From Deltaproteobacteria bacterium (GTDB lineage Bacteria; Myxococcota_A; UBA796; UBA9615), in the NCBI GenBank assembly GCA_029261955.1, contig JAJDAI010000866.1:1-21776 (forward strand): a DNA stretch of 21,776 nt. The letters run 5' to 3'. Below, in pieces: positions 15,378-21,355 of the stretch; within the stretch, counting starts at the first letter, position 1, and each line of letters starts with the position of its first letter. A program made the position numbers and the translations under genes. The notes under the pieces are model-generated. The model searched no databases and was not told the origin of the DNA. It saw only the letters and a program-made list of their open reading frames with translations.

Positions 15378-16118
15378 ATGGCACGAATCGACCTCTATCG
15401 CGACGGACGCTGGATCTCGTCGGTGACGCTGGGCGAACGCACCTACCTCGTGGGTCGCGACGCCCACTGCGACCTCGTCCTCAAGGACTCGCTGTCCTCC
15501 CGCCGCCACTTCGAGCTCGCCTACCGCGGGCCGGGTCAGTACCTGCTCAAGGACCTCGACACCGCCAACGGCACGCTGGTCAACGGCGTGCGCGAGTTCC
15601 AGCGAGCCCTGCACATGCAGTCGACGCTCCAGGTCGGCACGGAGATGATCCTCTTCGACCCCGACGCCGAGGGTCAGGCCCCCGCGGACGACGACCTGCC
15701 CGCCTGGGCCTTCGACGGCCTGGACGAGGAGCTGGACGACGGCCCCTCCACCGCGCACATCGCCCCCGCACACCTGAACAAGCTCCAGGCGAAGGTCCGC
15801 GCCCGGACCCGGCCCCACCTCATCTGGCGCAGCCGGCGAGGCGACGGCGAGGTCTTCCCCCTCGACACGACGGTCACGCCCATCGGCTGGGGCCACGTCC
15901 GCGCGTCCATCGGCACGCAGGACAACGGCAAGGACAAGGTCCTGGCCGAGGTGACGAAGGACAAGAAGGGCGCCTTCAAGATCAAGGCGAAGGGCCTGTT
16001 CGGGAAGATCGGCGTCAACGGCAGCTCCAAGAAGGAGCACACGCTCGAGGAAGGCGACAAGCTGACCGTCGGCGGCGAGAGTCTGGAGTTCCACGCAGGA
16101 CTTCAGCAGCGCAGTTGA
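15378..16118 (+). CDS. FHA domain protein with a second degenerate FHA-like domain
   Basis: The product is 246 aa from an ATG with GAGGGG upstream. Residues about 1-95 are a canonical FHA domain: YLVGRDAHCDLVL (GR at 26-27), SSRRHFELAY (40-49) and LDTANGTLVNG (60-70), with the Arg, Ser and Asn-Gly expected to contact phosphothreonine. A very acidic linker (DDDLPAWAFDGLDEELDDG) follows. Residues about 155-240 have the beta-strand spacing of another FHA domain (VFPLDTTVTPIGWGHV, KIGVNGSSKKEHTLEEGDKL, VGGESLEFH) but lack the GR and SRRH motifs, so this half probably does not bind phosphopeptide. There is no membrane segment. It is likely a phospho-dependent adaptor in a Ser/Thr kinase network. 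The partner kinase is not evident locally. Confidence 0.9.
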   Translation: MARIDLYRDGRWISSVTLGERTYLVGRDAHCDLVLKDSLSSRRHFELAYRGPGQYLLKDLDTANGTLVNGVREFQRALHMQSTLQVGTEMILFDPDAEGQAPADDDLPAWAFDGLDEELDDGPSTAHIAPAHLNKLQAKVRARTRPHLIWRSRRGDGEVFPLDTTVTPIGWGHVRASIGTQDNGKDKVLAEVTKDKKGAFKIKAKGLFGKIGVNGSSKKEHTLEEGDKLTVGGESLEFHAGLQQRS

Positions 16119-16158
16119 CTGGTATCCTCGGCGCGCCCCCGGAGACCTCTTCGCACCG

Positions 16159-17364
16159 ATGAGAACTGCCGCCCTCTTGCTGGCCCTGCCGCTGCTCTTC
16201 GGCTGCCCGCCGGACGAGGACACCGTGCTGGCGCCCTACCCGGGGCCCGACGCGACGCCCACGCCCGCGGTCGCGGCCCCCAGGGTGCCCACCGGCGAGC
16301 CGGTGCGGCTCTGCGTGCTCCTGGCCAAGACGGGCGCGGCGAAGGACGAGGCGGCCGAGATCCGCCGCGGGATGCGCATGGCACAGGAGCGTGTGGACGG
16401 CGAAGCCTGGCGCACCCGCTCGCTGACCTGGGAAGAGCACGACACGCGCTCCTCGGAGCCCGGGGCCGTGGCCGAATACATGAAGTGCGTCGGGGAGGGC
16501 GTGCCCGTCGCCATCGGCCCCGTGCACCCCGCCGCGAAGACCGCGCTGCTGCCCGTCGCGGCGGCGCACGAGACGGTCCTGGTGATCCCCGAGGTCGACT
16601 CGGCCGTCGTGTCGGTCTGGGGCGAGAACACCATCGCCGTCGCGCCGCCCAACACCTACATGGGCCGCACCGCGGCGCGGAACATGGCGAAGGAGCGCGG
16701 CATCGACAAGGCCGCCGTGCTGTACGCGCCGGGCGTCTTCGGCGAGGGCATCCGGGACGAGTTCATCAAGAGCTTCGAGGCCGACAAGGGCTCGATCGTG
16801 GCGGCGGTCGAGCTCGACCCCGCGCAGCCGGACGCCTGGAAGACCGCGGTCTCCGAGGTCGTGCTCCAGAAGGACGCCGTGGGTGTCTTCGTGATCGGGC
16901 CCGCCGAAGCGGCCCTGGAGATCGCGTCCACGCTCGACGACAACGGCATGCTGGAGGCCCAGATCTGGTTCATCGACTGGGCCATGTTCCCGCCGATCCT
17001 CGAGATGGCGGCCGGCAAGGGGGCCATCCAGCGCGTGCACTGGGTCAACCGCAAGATGCCCGCCGGCGACTTCGCGAAGGACTTCCAGGCGCGCTTCCAG
17101 ACCCGGCCGCAGTACGAGGCCGGCGCGGGCTACGACGCGGTCCTGCTGGTGGCGGACGCGGTGGAGAAGGCCAAGGAGCTGACCGGCGTCGAGATCGCCG
17201 CGGCGATGGGGCAGCTCAAGGCGATCCCGTCAGCCTTCGGAACCGGCGCGGTCGTCGGCTCCCGCGGGCTTCGCTACGTCGATGTCGCGGACTACCGCAT
17301 CCTGGAGCCGGGCAAGGACCCCGAGTCCCTGGATGGCAGCTGGATGTTCATCGAGCCGCCCTAG
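16159..17364 (+). CDS. Substrate-binding lipoprotein, type 1 periplasmic-binding fold (LivJ-like)
   Basis: The product is 401 aa. The signal peptide MRTAALLLALPLLFGC ends with lipidated Cys16. A Pro/Thr/Asp-rich linker of about 30 residues leads to a Peripla_BP_6-type fold: VRLCVLLAKTGAAKDEAAEIRRG (about 49-71), a VPVAIGPVHPAAKTALLPVA segment (first-domain ligand loop), IAVAPPNTYMGRTAARNMA, then AAVLYAPGVFGEGIRDEF and VGVFVIGPAEAALEIAS in the second domain. Such proteins bind amino acids or related solutes for ABC import, but no ABC permease or ATPase gene is adjacent. Some relatives act as orphan sensors. TATCCT at 16123-16128 is a possible -10. The selenoprotein gene starts 6 bp after its stop, so they are probably co-transcribed. 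Confidence 0.9.
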   Translation: MRTAALLLALPLLFGCPPDEDTVLAPYPGPDATPTPAVAAPRVPTGEPVRLCVLLAKTGAAKDEAAEIRRGMRMAQERVDGEAWRTRSLTWEEHDTRSSEPGAVAEYMKCVGEGVPVAIGPVHPAAKTALLPVAAAHETVLVIPEVDSAVVSVWGENTIAVAPPNTYMGRTAARNMAKERGIDKAAVLYAPGVFGEGIRDEFIKSFEADKGSIVAAVELDPAQPDAWKTAVSEVVLQKDAVGVFVIGPAEAALEIASTLDDNGMLEAQIWFIDWAMFPPILEMAAGKGAIQRVHWVNRKMPAGDFAKDFQARFQTRPQYEAGAGYDAVLLVADAVEKAKELTGVEIAAAMGQLKAIPSAFGTGAVVGSRGLRYVDVADYRILEPGKDPESLDGSWMFIEPP

Positions 17365-17370
17365 GAGCCC

Positions 17371-17871
17371 ATGCAAGACGTCGCGGTACTCAGTTTGGAG
17401 GGGACCTCCGTGCCCCTCGAGTCGCTTTGGGCGGACGGCCCCGCCGTGGTCGTCTGGCTGCGCCACTACGGCTGAATGTTCTGCCGCGAGCGGGCCGCTC
17501 GCTTCCAGGACATCCGCGGCGAGCTCGAGCCGGCCTCGCTGCACTTCATCGGCAACGGGCTGCTGGGCATGGCGCAGGACTTCGCGGAGCAGTTCTCCGT
17601 CACCGCCCCGCTCTACACCGACCCGAAGCGCAGCTCTTACGCCGCTCTGGGCCTGGAGCGACGCTTCGGCCTGGGCGTGAAGAGCCTGGCCCGCGGCGCC
17701 CGCGCCCGGAGCGGCGGCTTCAAGCAGGGACGCACCAAGGGGGACCCCTGGCAGCAGGGCGGCGTCGTGCTCTTCGACGCCACCGGCGACGTCCGCTGGA
17801 AGAGCGTGGACGACGGCGCCGGCGAGCAGGTGGACCTGGGCGCGCTGAAGGCGGCGGTCGCCAGCCTCTGA
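17371..17871 (+). CDS. Peroxiredoxin-like (PRXL2/SelU-type) selenoprotein, in-frame TGA read as selenocysteine
   Basis: The product is 166 aa if the TGA at 17473-17475 is decoded as selenocysteine. It starts MQDVAVLSLEG at an ATG with GGAG at 17364-17367. The active-site line is VVVWLRHYG-U-MFCRERAARF, with Sec35 and C38 forming UxxC exactly where AhpC/TSA-like PRXL2 proteins have CxxC (LRxFGCxxCRE). After the TGA the same frame continues with the rest of the fold: LHFIGNGLLGMAQDFAEQF, LYTDPKRSSYAALGL, and GDPWQQGGVVLFDATGDV, the C-terminal signature of this family. A bacterial SECIS hairpin follows the TGA. The predicted role is a thiol- or seleno-dependent redox enzyme; the substrate is unknown. 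A standard gene call would keep only 17476-17871, which lacks the first strand and the catalytic residue. A point mutation from TGC is the alternative, but the hairpin argues against it. Confidence 0.9.
17473..17502 (+). promoter_or_regulatory. UGA codon with bacterial SECIS hairpin
   Basis: Ten bases after the TGA (17473-17475), GCGAGC (17486-17491) pairs perfectly with GCTCGC (17497-17502) around a 5-nt loop GGGCC. The loop begins 16 nt after the UGA and has G in its first two positions. These agree with the known bSECIS rules on loop size, loop G and UGA-to-loop distance. It should be recognised by SelB; the sel genes are not in this window. Confidence 0.85.
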
Positions 17872-17890
17872 GCCCGCTGGTGGGCTGTGG

Positions 17891-17976
17891 GGGGGCAGAC
17901 CCCATTCGTGCACGGTCCGGTGCCTGGCACCGCGCCGCGCATCTGCACGCCGCGGTGCCAGACACCGGAGCGTGCA
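17891..17976. repeat. REP-like palindromic element, copy B
   Basis: The element starts with GGGGGCAGACCCC (17891-17903), related to GGGGTCTGACCCC of copy A. A long inverted repeat follows (17909-17976), symmetric about 17942.5. Its arms contain the outer stem TGCACG (17909-17914; CGTGCA 17971-17976) and the 13-mers GGTGCCTGGCACC (17919-17931) and GGTGCCAGACACC (17954-17966). The outer stem differs in sequence from copy A yet is self-complementary, so structure appears conserved. It fills most of the gap between the selenoprotein and radical-SAM genes. Confidence 0.8.
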
Positions 17977-18002
17977 TTCCTGCCCTTCGCCATCGGGGCG
18001 GC

Positions 18003-18008
18003 TAGGCT
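18003..18008 (+). promoter_or_regulatory. Candidate -10 element for a leaderless radical-SAM transcript
   Basis: TAGGCT lies 9 nt before the ATG at 18018, with no Shine-Dalgarno between. It is just downstream of REP-like copy B, so the gene probably has its own promoter. No -35 box is clear. Confidence 0.4.
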
Positions 18009-18017
18009 GTCGGGCCG

Positions 18018-19538
18018 ATGTCCGGCCCTTCCCGCCTCCGATCCCTCGCGCGTCGCTTCCGTGGATCCACCGCGACGGTGGACGATCGCCTGGAGGTCGC
18101 GGCCGAGCGGCCGCCGTCCATCCTGCTCGTGAAGACCCCGCCCTGGGACACCCGCCTGCCGCCGCTGGGCATCACCTACCTCAGCAGCTTCCTGGAGAAG
18201 CAGGGCCTCGACGCGCCGGTCTGGGACGCGAACATCGACACCTACCTGCGCTTCCGCATGGACCGCGAGGAGCTGTGGGACATGGAGGCCGCGGTCTTCT
18301 GGTTCACGCCGGAGCGGGTGGAGGAGGTCTTCAGCCACGAAGCCGACGTCGCCGCGCGGCGCATCATGGAGGCGGACACGCCCTACGTCGGCTTCTCGCT
18401 GACGATGGAGGGCATCTGCTACGCCAAGCTGATCTGCGACCGGCTGCGCCGCGACGCGCCCGAGAAGGTCATCGTGATGGGCGGGCCAGGCGTGGCCTTC
18501 CCCGAGTACCGGGCCCTGTTCCCCCGGGGCGCCGTCGACCTGTTCGTGGTGGGCTCGGGCGAGGAGGCCCTCAAGACGATCCTCCAGACCGGCTTCCGGC
18601 CCGACGGCTCATCCGCGACCGCACCGCCCGACGGCTTCGAGGTCTGGCGCGACCGCCCCGACGACCCCGACTGCCCGCTCTGCCTCAAGCAGCCCGTCGC
18701 CCCCAACGCGTTCGAGCACCCGACCTTCGATGGCATCGACCTGTGCAAGTACCGCGGCCGCGACCACATCGCGCTGGTCATGTCCCGCGGCTGCTTCCGG
18801 TCCTGCGCCTTCTGCTCCGACAAGCCCGACCAGGGCCGCTTCCGCGCACTCGGCTTCGAGAAGCTCATGGGCGCCGTCGCCTACTACAAGGAGCAGCACT
18901 GGATCGGCGGGATCACCTTCAACGACCTGATCCTCAACGGCGACATCAACCACCTCGACCGCTACTGCGACGTGCTGATCGAGAATCAGGTCGAGCTGGT
19001 CTGGGACGGCCAGGCCACCGCTCACCGCGTGATGAACAAGCGCCCCTGGCTCTTCGAGAAGATGGCCCGCGCCGGCTGCACCGACCTGACCTACGGGCTC
19101 GAGTCCTTCGACAACGACGTGCTCGCCGTGATGCGCAAGGGCTACACCGAGGACATCGCGGTCGAGACGCTGCGCCTCACGCGCGCGGCCGGCATCACGA
19201 CGGGGATCAACCTGATCTGCGGCTTCCCCGGCGAGACCGAGGCCCAGTTCCAGCGCACGCTGGACGCCCTCGAGACCAACCGCGAGCACATCGACCGCGT
19301 GACCTCACTGAGCGTCTGCGCGGTCATGCCCGGCTCGCCGCTGTGGACCCAGAACGAAGCCTTCGACATCGACCTGCCGAAGCCGGGGCACTACCACGAG
19401 TGGCAGACCCGGGATGGCAGCAACACGCTGCCCATCCGCATCGAGCGGCACGCGCGCATGAAGGCGAAGGTCCAGGAGCTCGGGCTCACCGCGGTCGTGC
19501 AGGCGACGGACGAGTTCGACCCCGCGCACCGCCCCTGA
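18018..19538 (+). CDS. B12-binding domain radical SAM protein
   Basis: The product is 506 aa. Residues about 33-195 form a cobalamin-binding-like Rossmann domain (ILLVKTPPWDTRLPPLGITY, YVGFSLTMEG, VIVMGGPGVAFPEY, FVVGSGEEAL). It lacks a clear DxHxxG motif, so base-off B12 binding is unproven. Residues about 250-440 form the radical SAM barrel: the [4Fe-4S] motif is SRGCFRSCAFCSD (C259, C263, C266), followed by GGITFNDLILNGD, DLTYGLESFDNDVL and GINLICGFPGETEAQF. An extra CPLC (219-222) and C243 lie between the two domains. The family includes methyltransferases and ring-forming enzymes; the substrate here cannot be told. No biosynthetic cluster surrounds it. The C-terminus is short, ending DEFDPAHRP. 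Confidence 0.92.
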   Translation: MSGPSRLRSLARRFRGSTATVDDRLEVAAERPPSILLVKTPPWDTRLPPLGITYLSSFLEKQGLDAPVWDANIDTYLRFRMDREELWDMEAAVFWFTPERVEEVFSHEADVAARRIMEADTPYVGFSLTMEGICYAKLICDRLRRDAPEKVIVMGGPGVAFPEYRALFPRGAVDLFVVGSGEEALKTILQTGFRPDGSSATAPPDGFEVWRDRPDDPDCPLCLKQPVAPNAFEHPTFDGIDLCKYRGRDHIALVMSRGCFRSCAFCSDKPDQGRFRALGFEKLMGAVAYYKEQHWIGGITFNDLILNGDINHLDRYCDVLIENQVELVWDGQATAHRVMNKRPWLFEKMARAGCTDLTYGLESFDNDVLAVMRKGYTEDIAVETLRLTRAAGITTGINLICGFPGETEAQFQRTLDALETNREHIDRVTSLSVCAVMPGSPLWTQNEAFDIDLPKPGHYHEWQTRDGSNTLPIRIERHARMKAKVQELGLTAVVQATDEFDPAHRP

Positions 19539-19558
19539 TCGGTCCGCCAGAACGGCGA

Positions 19559-19590
19559 CCGGGTCCCCCATCCGAAGACGAAGGACCCGG
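19559..19590. terminator. Candidate bidirectional terminator hairpin
   Basis: CCGGGTCC (19559-19566) and GGACCCGG (19583-19590) form an 8-bp perfect stem with a 16-nt loop. It sits midway between the convergent stop codons of the radical-SAM gene and yceI, where a shared terminator is expected. Neither side has a T-tract, so a typical intrinsic terminator is not proven. Confidence 0.45.
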
Positions 19591-19608
19591 AAACCGTGTT
19601 GCAGCGGG

Positions 19609-20217
19609 CTACTTGCCGTTGAGCTCGACGTCGATGATGAGCGTGATGTCGTCGCTGACGACCAGCTCGCCGGCCTTGTTGGAGGCCTTCCAGTTGATGT
19701 TCCAGTCCTGGCGGTCGATCTTCGCCGAGGCGCTGGTGCCGACCTTCACCTGACCGGGGGCGAAGGGGTTGGCCTGCTCCTTGGTGAAGCCTTCCACCTT
19801 CAGCGTGATCTCCTTCGTGACGTCCTTCATGGTCAGGTTGCCGACCAGGTCGAAGGAGCCGTCGTCGGCGACGTTGGCGACCTTCGTGGAGACGAAGGTG
19901 ATCTTCGGGAACTTGGCGGCGTTGAAGAAGTCGGGGCTGCGCAGGTGGTCGTCGCGCTTGCCGTTGTCGGTGTCGATGGACTTCACGTCGATGGTGATGT
20001 TGGCGGTCGTGCCGGCGACGTTGGCCGGGTCGTAGCTGACCTTGCCCTCGACGCTGCCGAAGTGGCCGCGCACGGTGGAGACGCCGAGGTGCTTCACCTT
20101 GAAGCCGGCGTGGGTGTGGGCGCCGTCGACCTGCCAGTCCTTCGCCTGGGCGAGGCCGGGCAGGGACAGCAGGGAGAGGGCGAGGAGGGTCAGCGCGAGG
20201 CGCGAGATCTTGGTCAT
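19609..20217 (-). CDS. yceI: YceI family periplasmic protein
   Basis: The product is 202 aa with a Sec signal peptide (MTKISRLALTLLALSLLSLP, cleavage after AQA at about residue 25). The mature protein has the lipocalin-like YceI fold: WQVDGAHTHAGFKVKHLGVS (28-47), RGHFGSVEGKVSYDPAN, RDDHLRSPDFFNAAKFPKIT (88-107), VGNLTMKDVTKEITLKVEGF and TSASAKIDRQDWNI. Family members bind long-chain isoprenoids or amides in the periplasm and are induced by stress such as high pH in E. coli. The ATG overlaps the marR stop as TGATG, so the two are translated from one mRNA. MarR control is therefore likely. A convergent radical-SAM gene ends 70 bp away. Confidence 0.96.
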   Translation of the reverse strand: MTKISRLALTLLALSLLSLPGLAQAKDWQVDGAHTHAGFKVKHLGVSTVRGHFGSVEGKVSYDPANVAGTTANITIDVKSIDTDNGKRDDHLRSPDFFNAAKFPKITFVSTKVANVADDGSFDLVGNLTMKDVTKEITLKVEGFTKEQANPFAPGQVKVGTSASAKIDRQDWNINWKASNKAGELVVSDDITLIIDVELNGK

Positions 20218-20675
20218 CAGTCGGTTCCTTCTTCACAGGGGACGGCGACCTGCAGCTTGTTCAGCAGGGCCGTCAGGTTGTCTCGTTCGGTTTCAGTCAG
20301 GCGCTCCTCGAAGAAGCCCTTCATGAAGTGGTACTGCGCGGCGTAGGTCTCCTCGAACAGCGACTCACCCTCGGCGGTGAGGCGAGCGACGACCTCCCGG
20401 TCGGACGTCGCGGAGCGGGCCCGAGCGACGAGCCCCCGCTGCTCCAGCCTCTTCACGATCCGGGTGACGTTCGCCGGGGACGACAGCGTGCGCCGGGCGA
20501 TGTCGCCCATCCGCACCCCGCAGGTGTTTCCCAGGGTCGCGATCACGTCGAATTCCGAGTGCTGGAGGCCCCACTGCCGCAGGTTCGCGGAGTCCGCACA
20601 GTGCACGTCGCGGTACGACCGGTGCAGCGCACGGAGCAGGGTCAGGGTCGGTGTGTCTCGGAAGCTCTCTGCCAT
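20217..20675 (-). CDS. MarR family transcriptional regulator
   Basis: The product is 152 aa from the ATG at 20675 (MAESFRDTPT); an in-frame start at 20735 would place the promoter inside the gene. The winged helix-turn-helix occupies about residues 38-105: GLQHSEFDVIATLG, VRMGDIARRTLSSPANVTRI, VKRLEQRGLVARARSATSDR (the wing) and VVARLTAEGESLFEE. Dimerisation helices lie at both ends. Cysteines C26 and C52 are candidates for redox sensing, by analogy only. The stop overlaps yceI (TGATG). An 11-bp inverted repeat covers the -35 region of its promoter, so autorepression is likely. The ligand is unknown; the co-transcribed lipid-binding YceI hints at a membrane or solvent stress signal. Confidence 0.94.
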   Translation of the reverse strand: MAESFRDTPTLTLLRALHRSYRDVHCADSANLRQWGLQHSEFDVIATLGNTCGVRMGDIARRTLSSPANVTRIVKRLEQRGLVARARSATSDREVVARLTAEGESLFEETYAAQYHFMKGFFEERLTETERDNLTALLNKLQVAVPCEEGTD

Positions 20676-20683
20676 GCAAAAGG

Positions 20684-20711
20684 ACAGTAGTGTCGATATT
20701 TCAGCTGTAAA
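20684..20711 (-). promoter_or_regulatory. Candidate marR-yceI promoter
   Basis: On the minus strand TTTACA (20711-20706) is followed after 16 nt by TACTGT (20689-20684). The -10 ends 8 nt before the ATG, so the transcript would be nearly leaderless; no Shine-Dalgarno is visible. The -35 lies inside the spacer of the inverted repeat at 20695-20730. Confidence 0.5.
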
Positions 20712-20730
20712 GCTTTTTCGCTGAAGTATC
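20695..20730. promoter_or_regulatory. Candidate MarR operator (11-bp inverted repeat)
   Basis: GATATTTCAGC (20695-20705) and GCTGAAGTATC (20720-20730) are inverted repeats with one mismatch and a 14-bp AT-rich spacer. The site overlaps the -35 of the marR promoter and lies about 60 bp before the divergent LEA14-like gene. Its AT-richness stands out from the surrounding DNA. Confidence 0.55.
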
Positions 20731-20776
20731 CTCAAAACAAGGGGTCGGCCGACCCGCAGCAGGGGGAGCCCCGGTC

Positions 20777-20782
20777 TATCCT
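20777..20782 (+). promoter_or_regulatory. Candidate -10 element for a leaderless LEA14-like gene transcript
   Basis: TATCCT lies 6 nt before the ATG at 20789. No Shine-Dalgarno is at suitable spacing. It fits the TAnnnT pattern repeated in this window. Confidence 0.4.
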
Positions 20783-20788
20783 CGGGTG

Positions 20789-21262
20789 ATGCGCTCCCTC
20801 GTCGTGATCCTCGTCCTCGCCCTGCTCGCCGCCGCCGCTGTCGCCGGCGGGCTCTACGCCGAACGGACGGTGCAGCAGGGCATCCAGACGGAGCTGACCG
20901 AGCTGGAGATCGTGGGCCAGGGCTTCAGCGGCGGTGAGGTGATCGCGACGATCGCCGTGCGGAACACCGCGCGCTTCGGGGGGACCTTCGAGGGGCTGGA
21001 GGGCACGGTCACCGTGGCCGGCAAGGAGATGCCCTGGGAGCTGCTCGACCTGGAGGCCGGCACCGAGCTGGCTGGGGGTGCCGAGGCCACCGCGCGCATC
21101 AAGGTCCCGATGCGGCTCGAGGACGCCTTGGGCGCCGGGCTCTCGGGCATCACGACCGGCGGGATCGAGTTTCGCTTCGACGGCGTGCTCGACGTGTCGG
21201 CCCTGGGCTTGCTGCCGGTGGCGGTCCCGATCCACGATCGCGAAACGGTCTCCTTGAGGTAG
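20789..21262 (+). CDS. LEA14-like (LEA type 2/WHy domain) exported or membrane-anchored protein
   Basis: The product is 157 aa from the ATG at 20789; a GTG at 20786 directly before it is an alternative. The N-terminus MRSLVVILVLALLAAAAVAG is a signal anchor or uncleaved signal peptide. Residues about 36-150 resemble the LEA_2 beta-sandwich: LEIVGQGFSGGEVIATIAVR, NTARFGGTFEGLEGTVTVAG, LEAGTELAGGAEATARIKVP and GGIEFRFDGVLDVSALG. These domains appear in desiccation- and stress-related proteins and in bacterial envelope proteins. The call rests on overall pattern without a catalytic motif, so it is moderate. It diverges from marR across the inverted-repeat operator and may be under the same control. 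Confidence 0.65.
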   Translation: MRSLVVILVLALLAAAAVAGGLYAERTVQQGIQTELTELEIVGQGFSGGEVIATIAVRNTARFGGTFEGLEGTVTVAGKEMPWELLDLEAGTELAGGAEATARIKVPMRLEDALGAGLSGITTGGIEFRFDGVLDVSALGLLPVAVPIHDRETVSLR

Positions 21263-21355
21263 CAAAGAGGCCACCGAGGCGCTCTTGTCTCGCATGCGTT
21301 GCCCCACGGGGCCGCACCGGGCAGAGTGTCGCCTGCTCCGGGGAAGGGGTTCTGC

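Noticed and set aside
16115..16128. TTGACT and TATCCT as a -35/-10 pair for the binding-protein gene
   Set aside because: The two boxes are only 2 bp apart, so they cannot form one sigma70 promoter. TATCCT alone may be a -10.
13545..16223. Minus-strand open frame of 892 codons
   Set aside because: It is antisense to the antiporter, Cys-rich lipoprotein and FHA genes, which have clear motifs. Its translation is charged low-complexity sequence without domains.
17476..17871. Short gene beginning at the ATG just after the TGA
   Set aside because: It would lack the first beta-strand and half of the active site, and it has no ribosome binding site. Family similarity extends upstream through the TGA from 17371.
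17371..17871. Peroxiredoxin-like gene as a pseudogene with a nonsense mutation
   Set aside because: There is no frameshift or other lesion, the TGA is exactly at the active-site Cys, and a perfect bSECIS follows. Raw-read error at 17473 remains possible and is listed as a refuting test.
21291..21312. CGCATGCG and GCCCCACGGGGC palindromes before the last gene
   Set aside because: They are short and GC-rich with loops too small for a hairpin, and have no second copy. They are likely chance in this composition.
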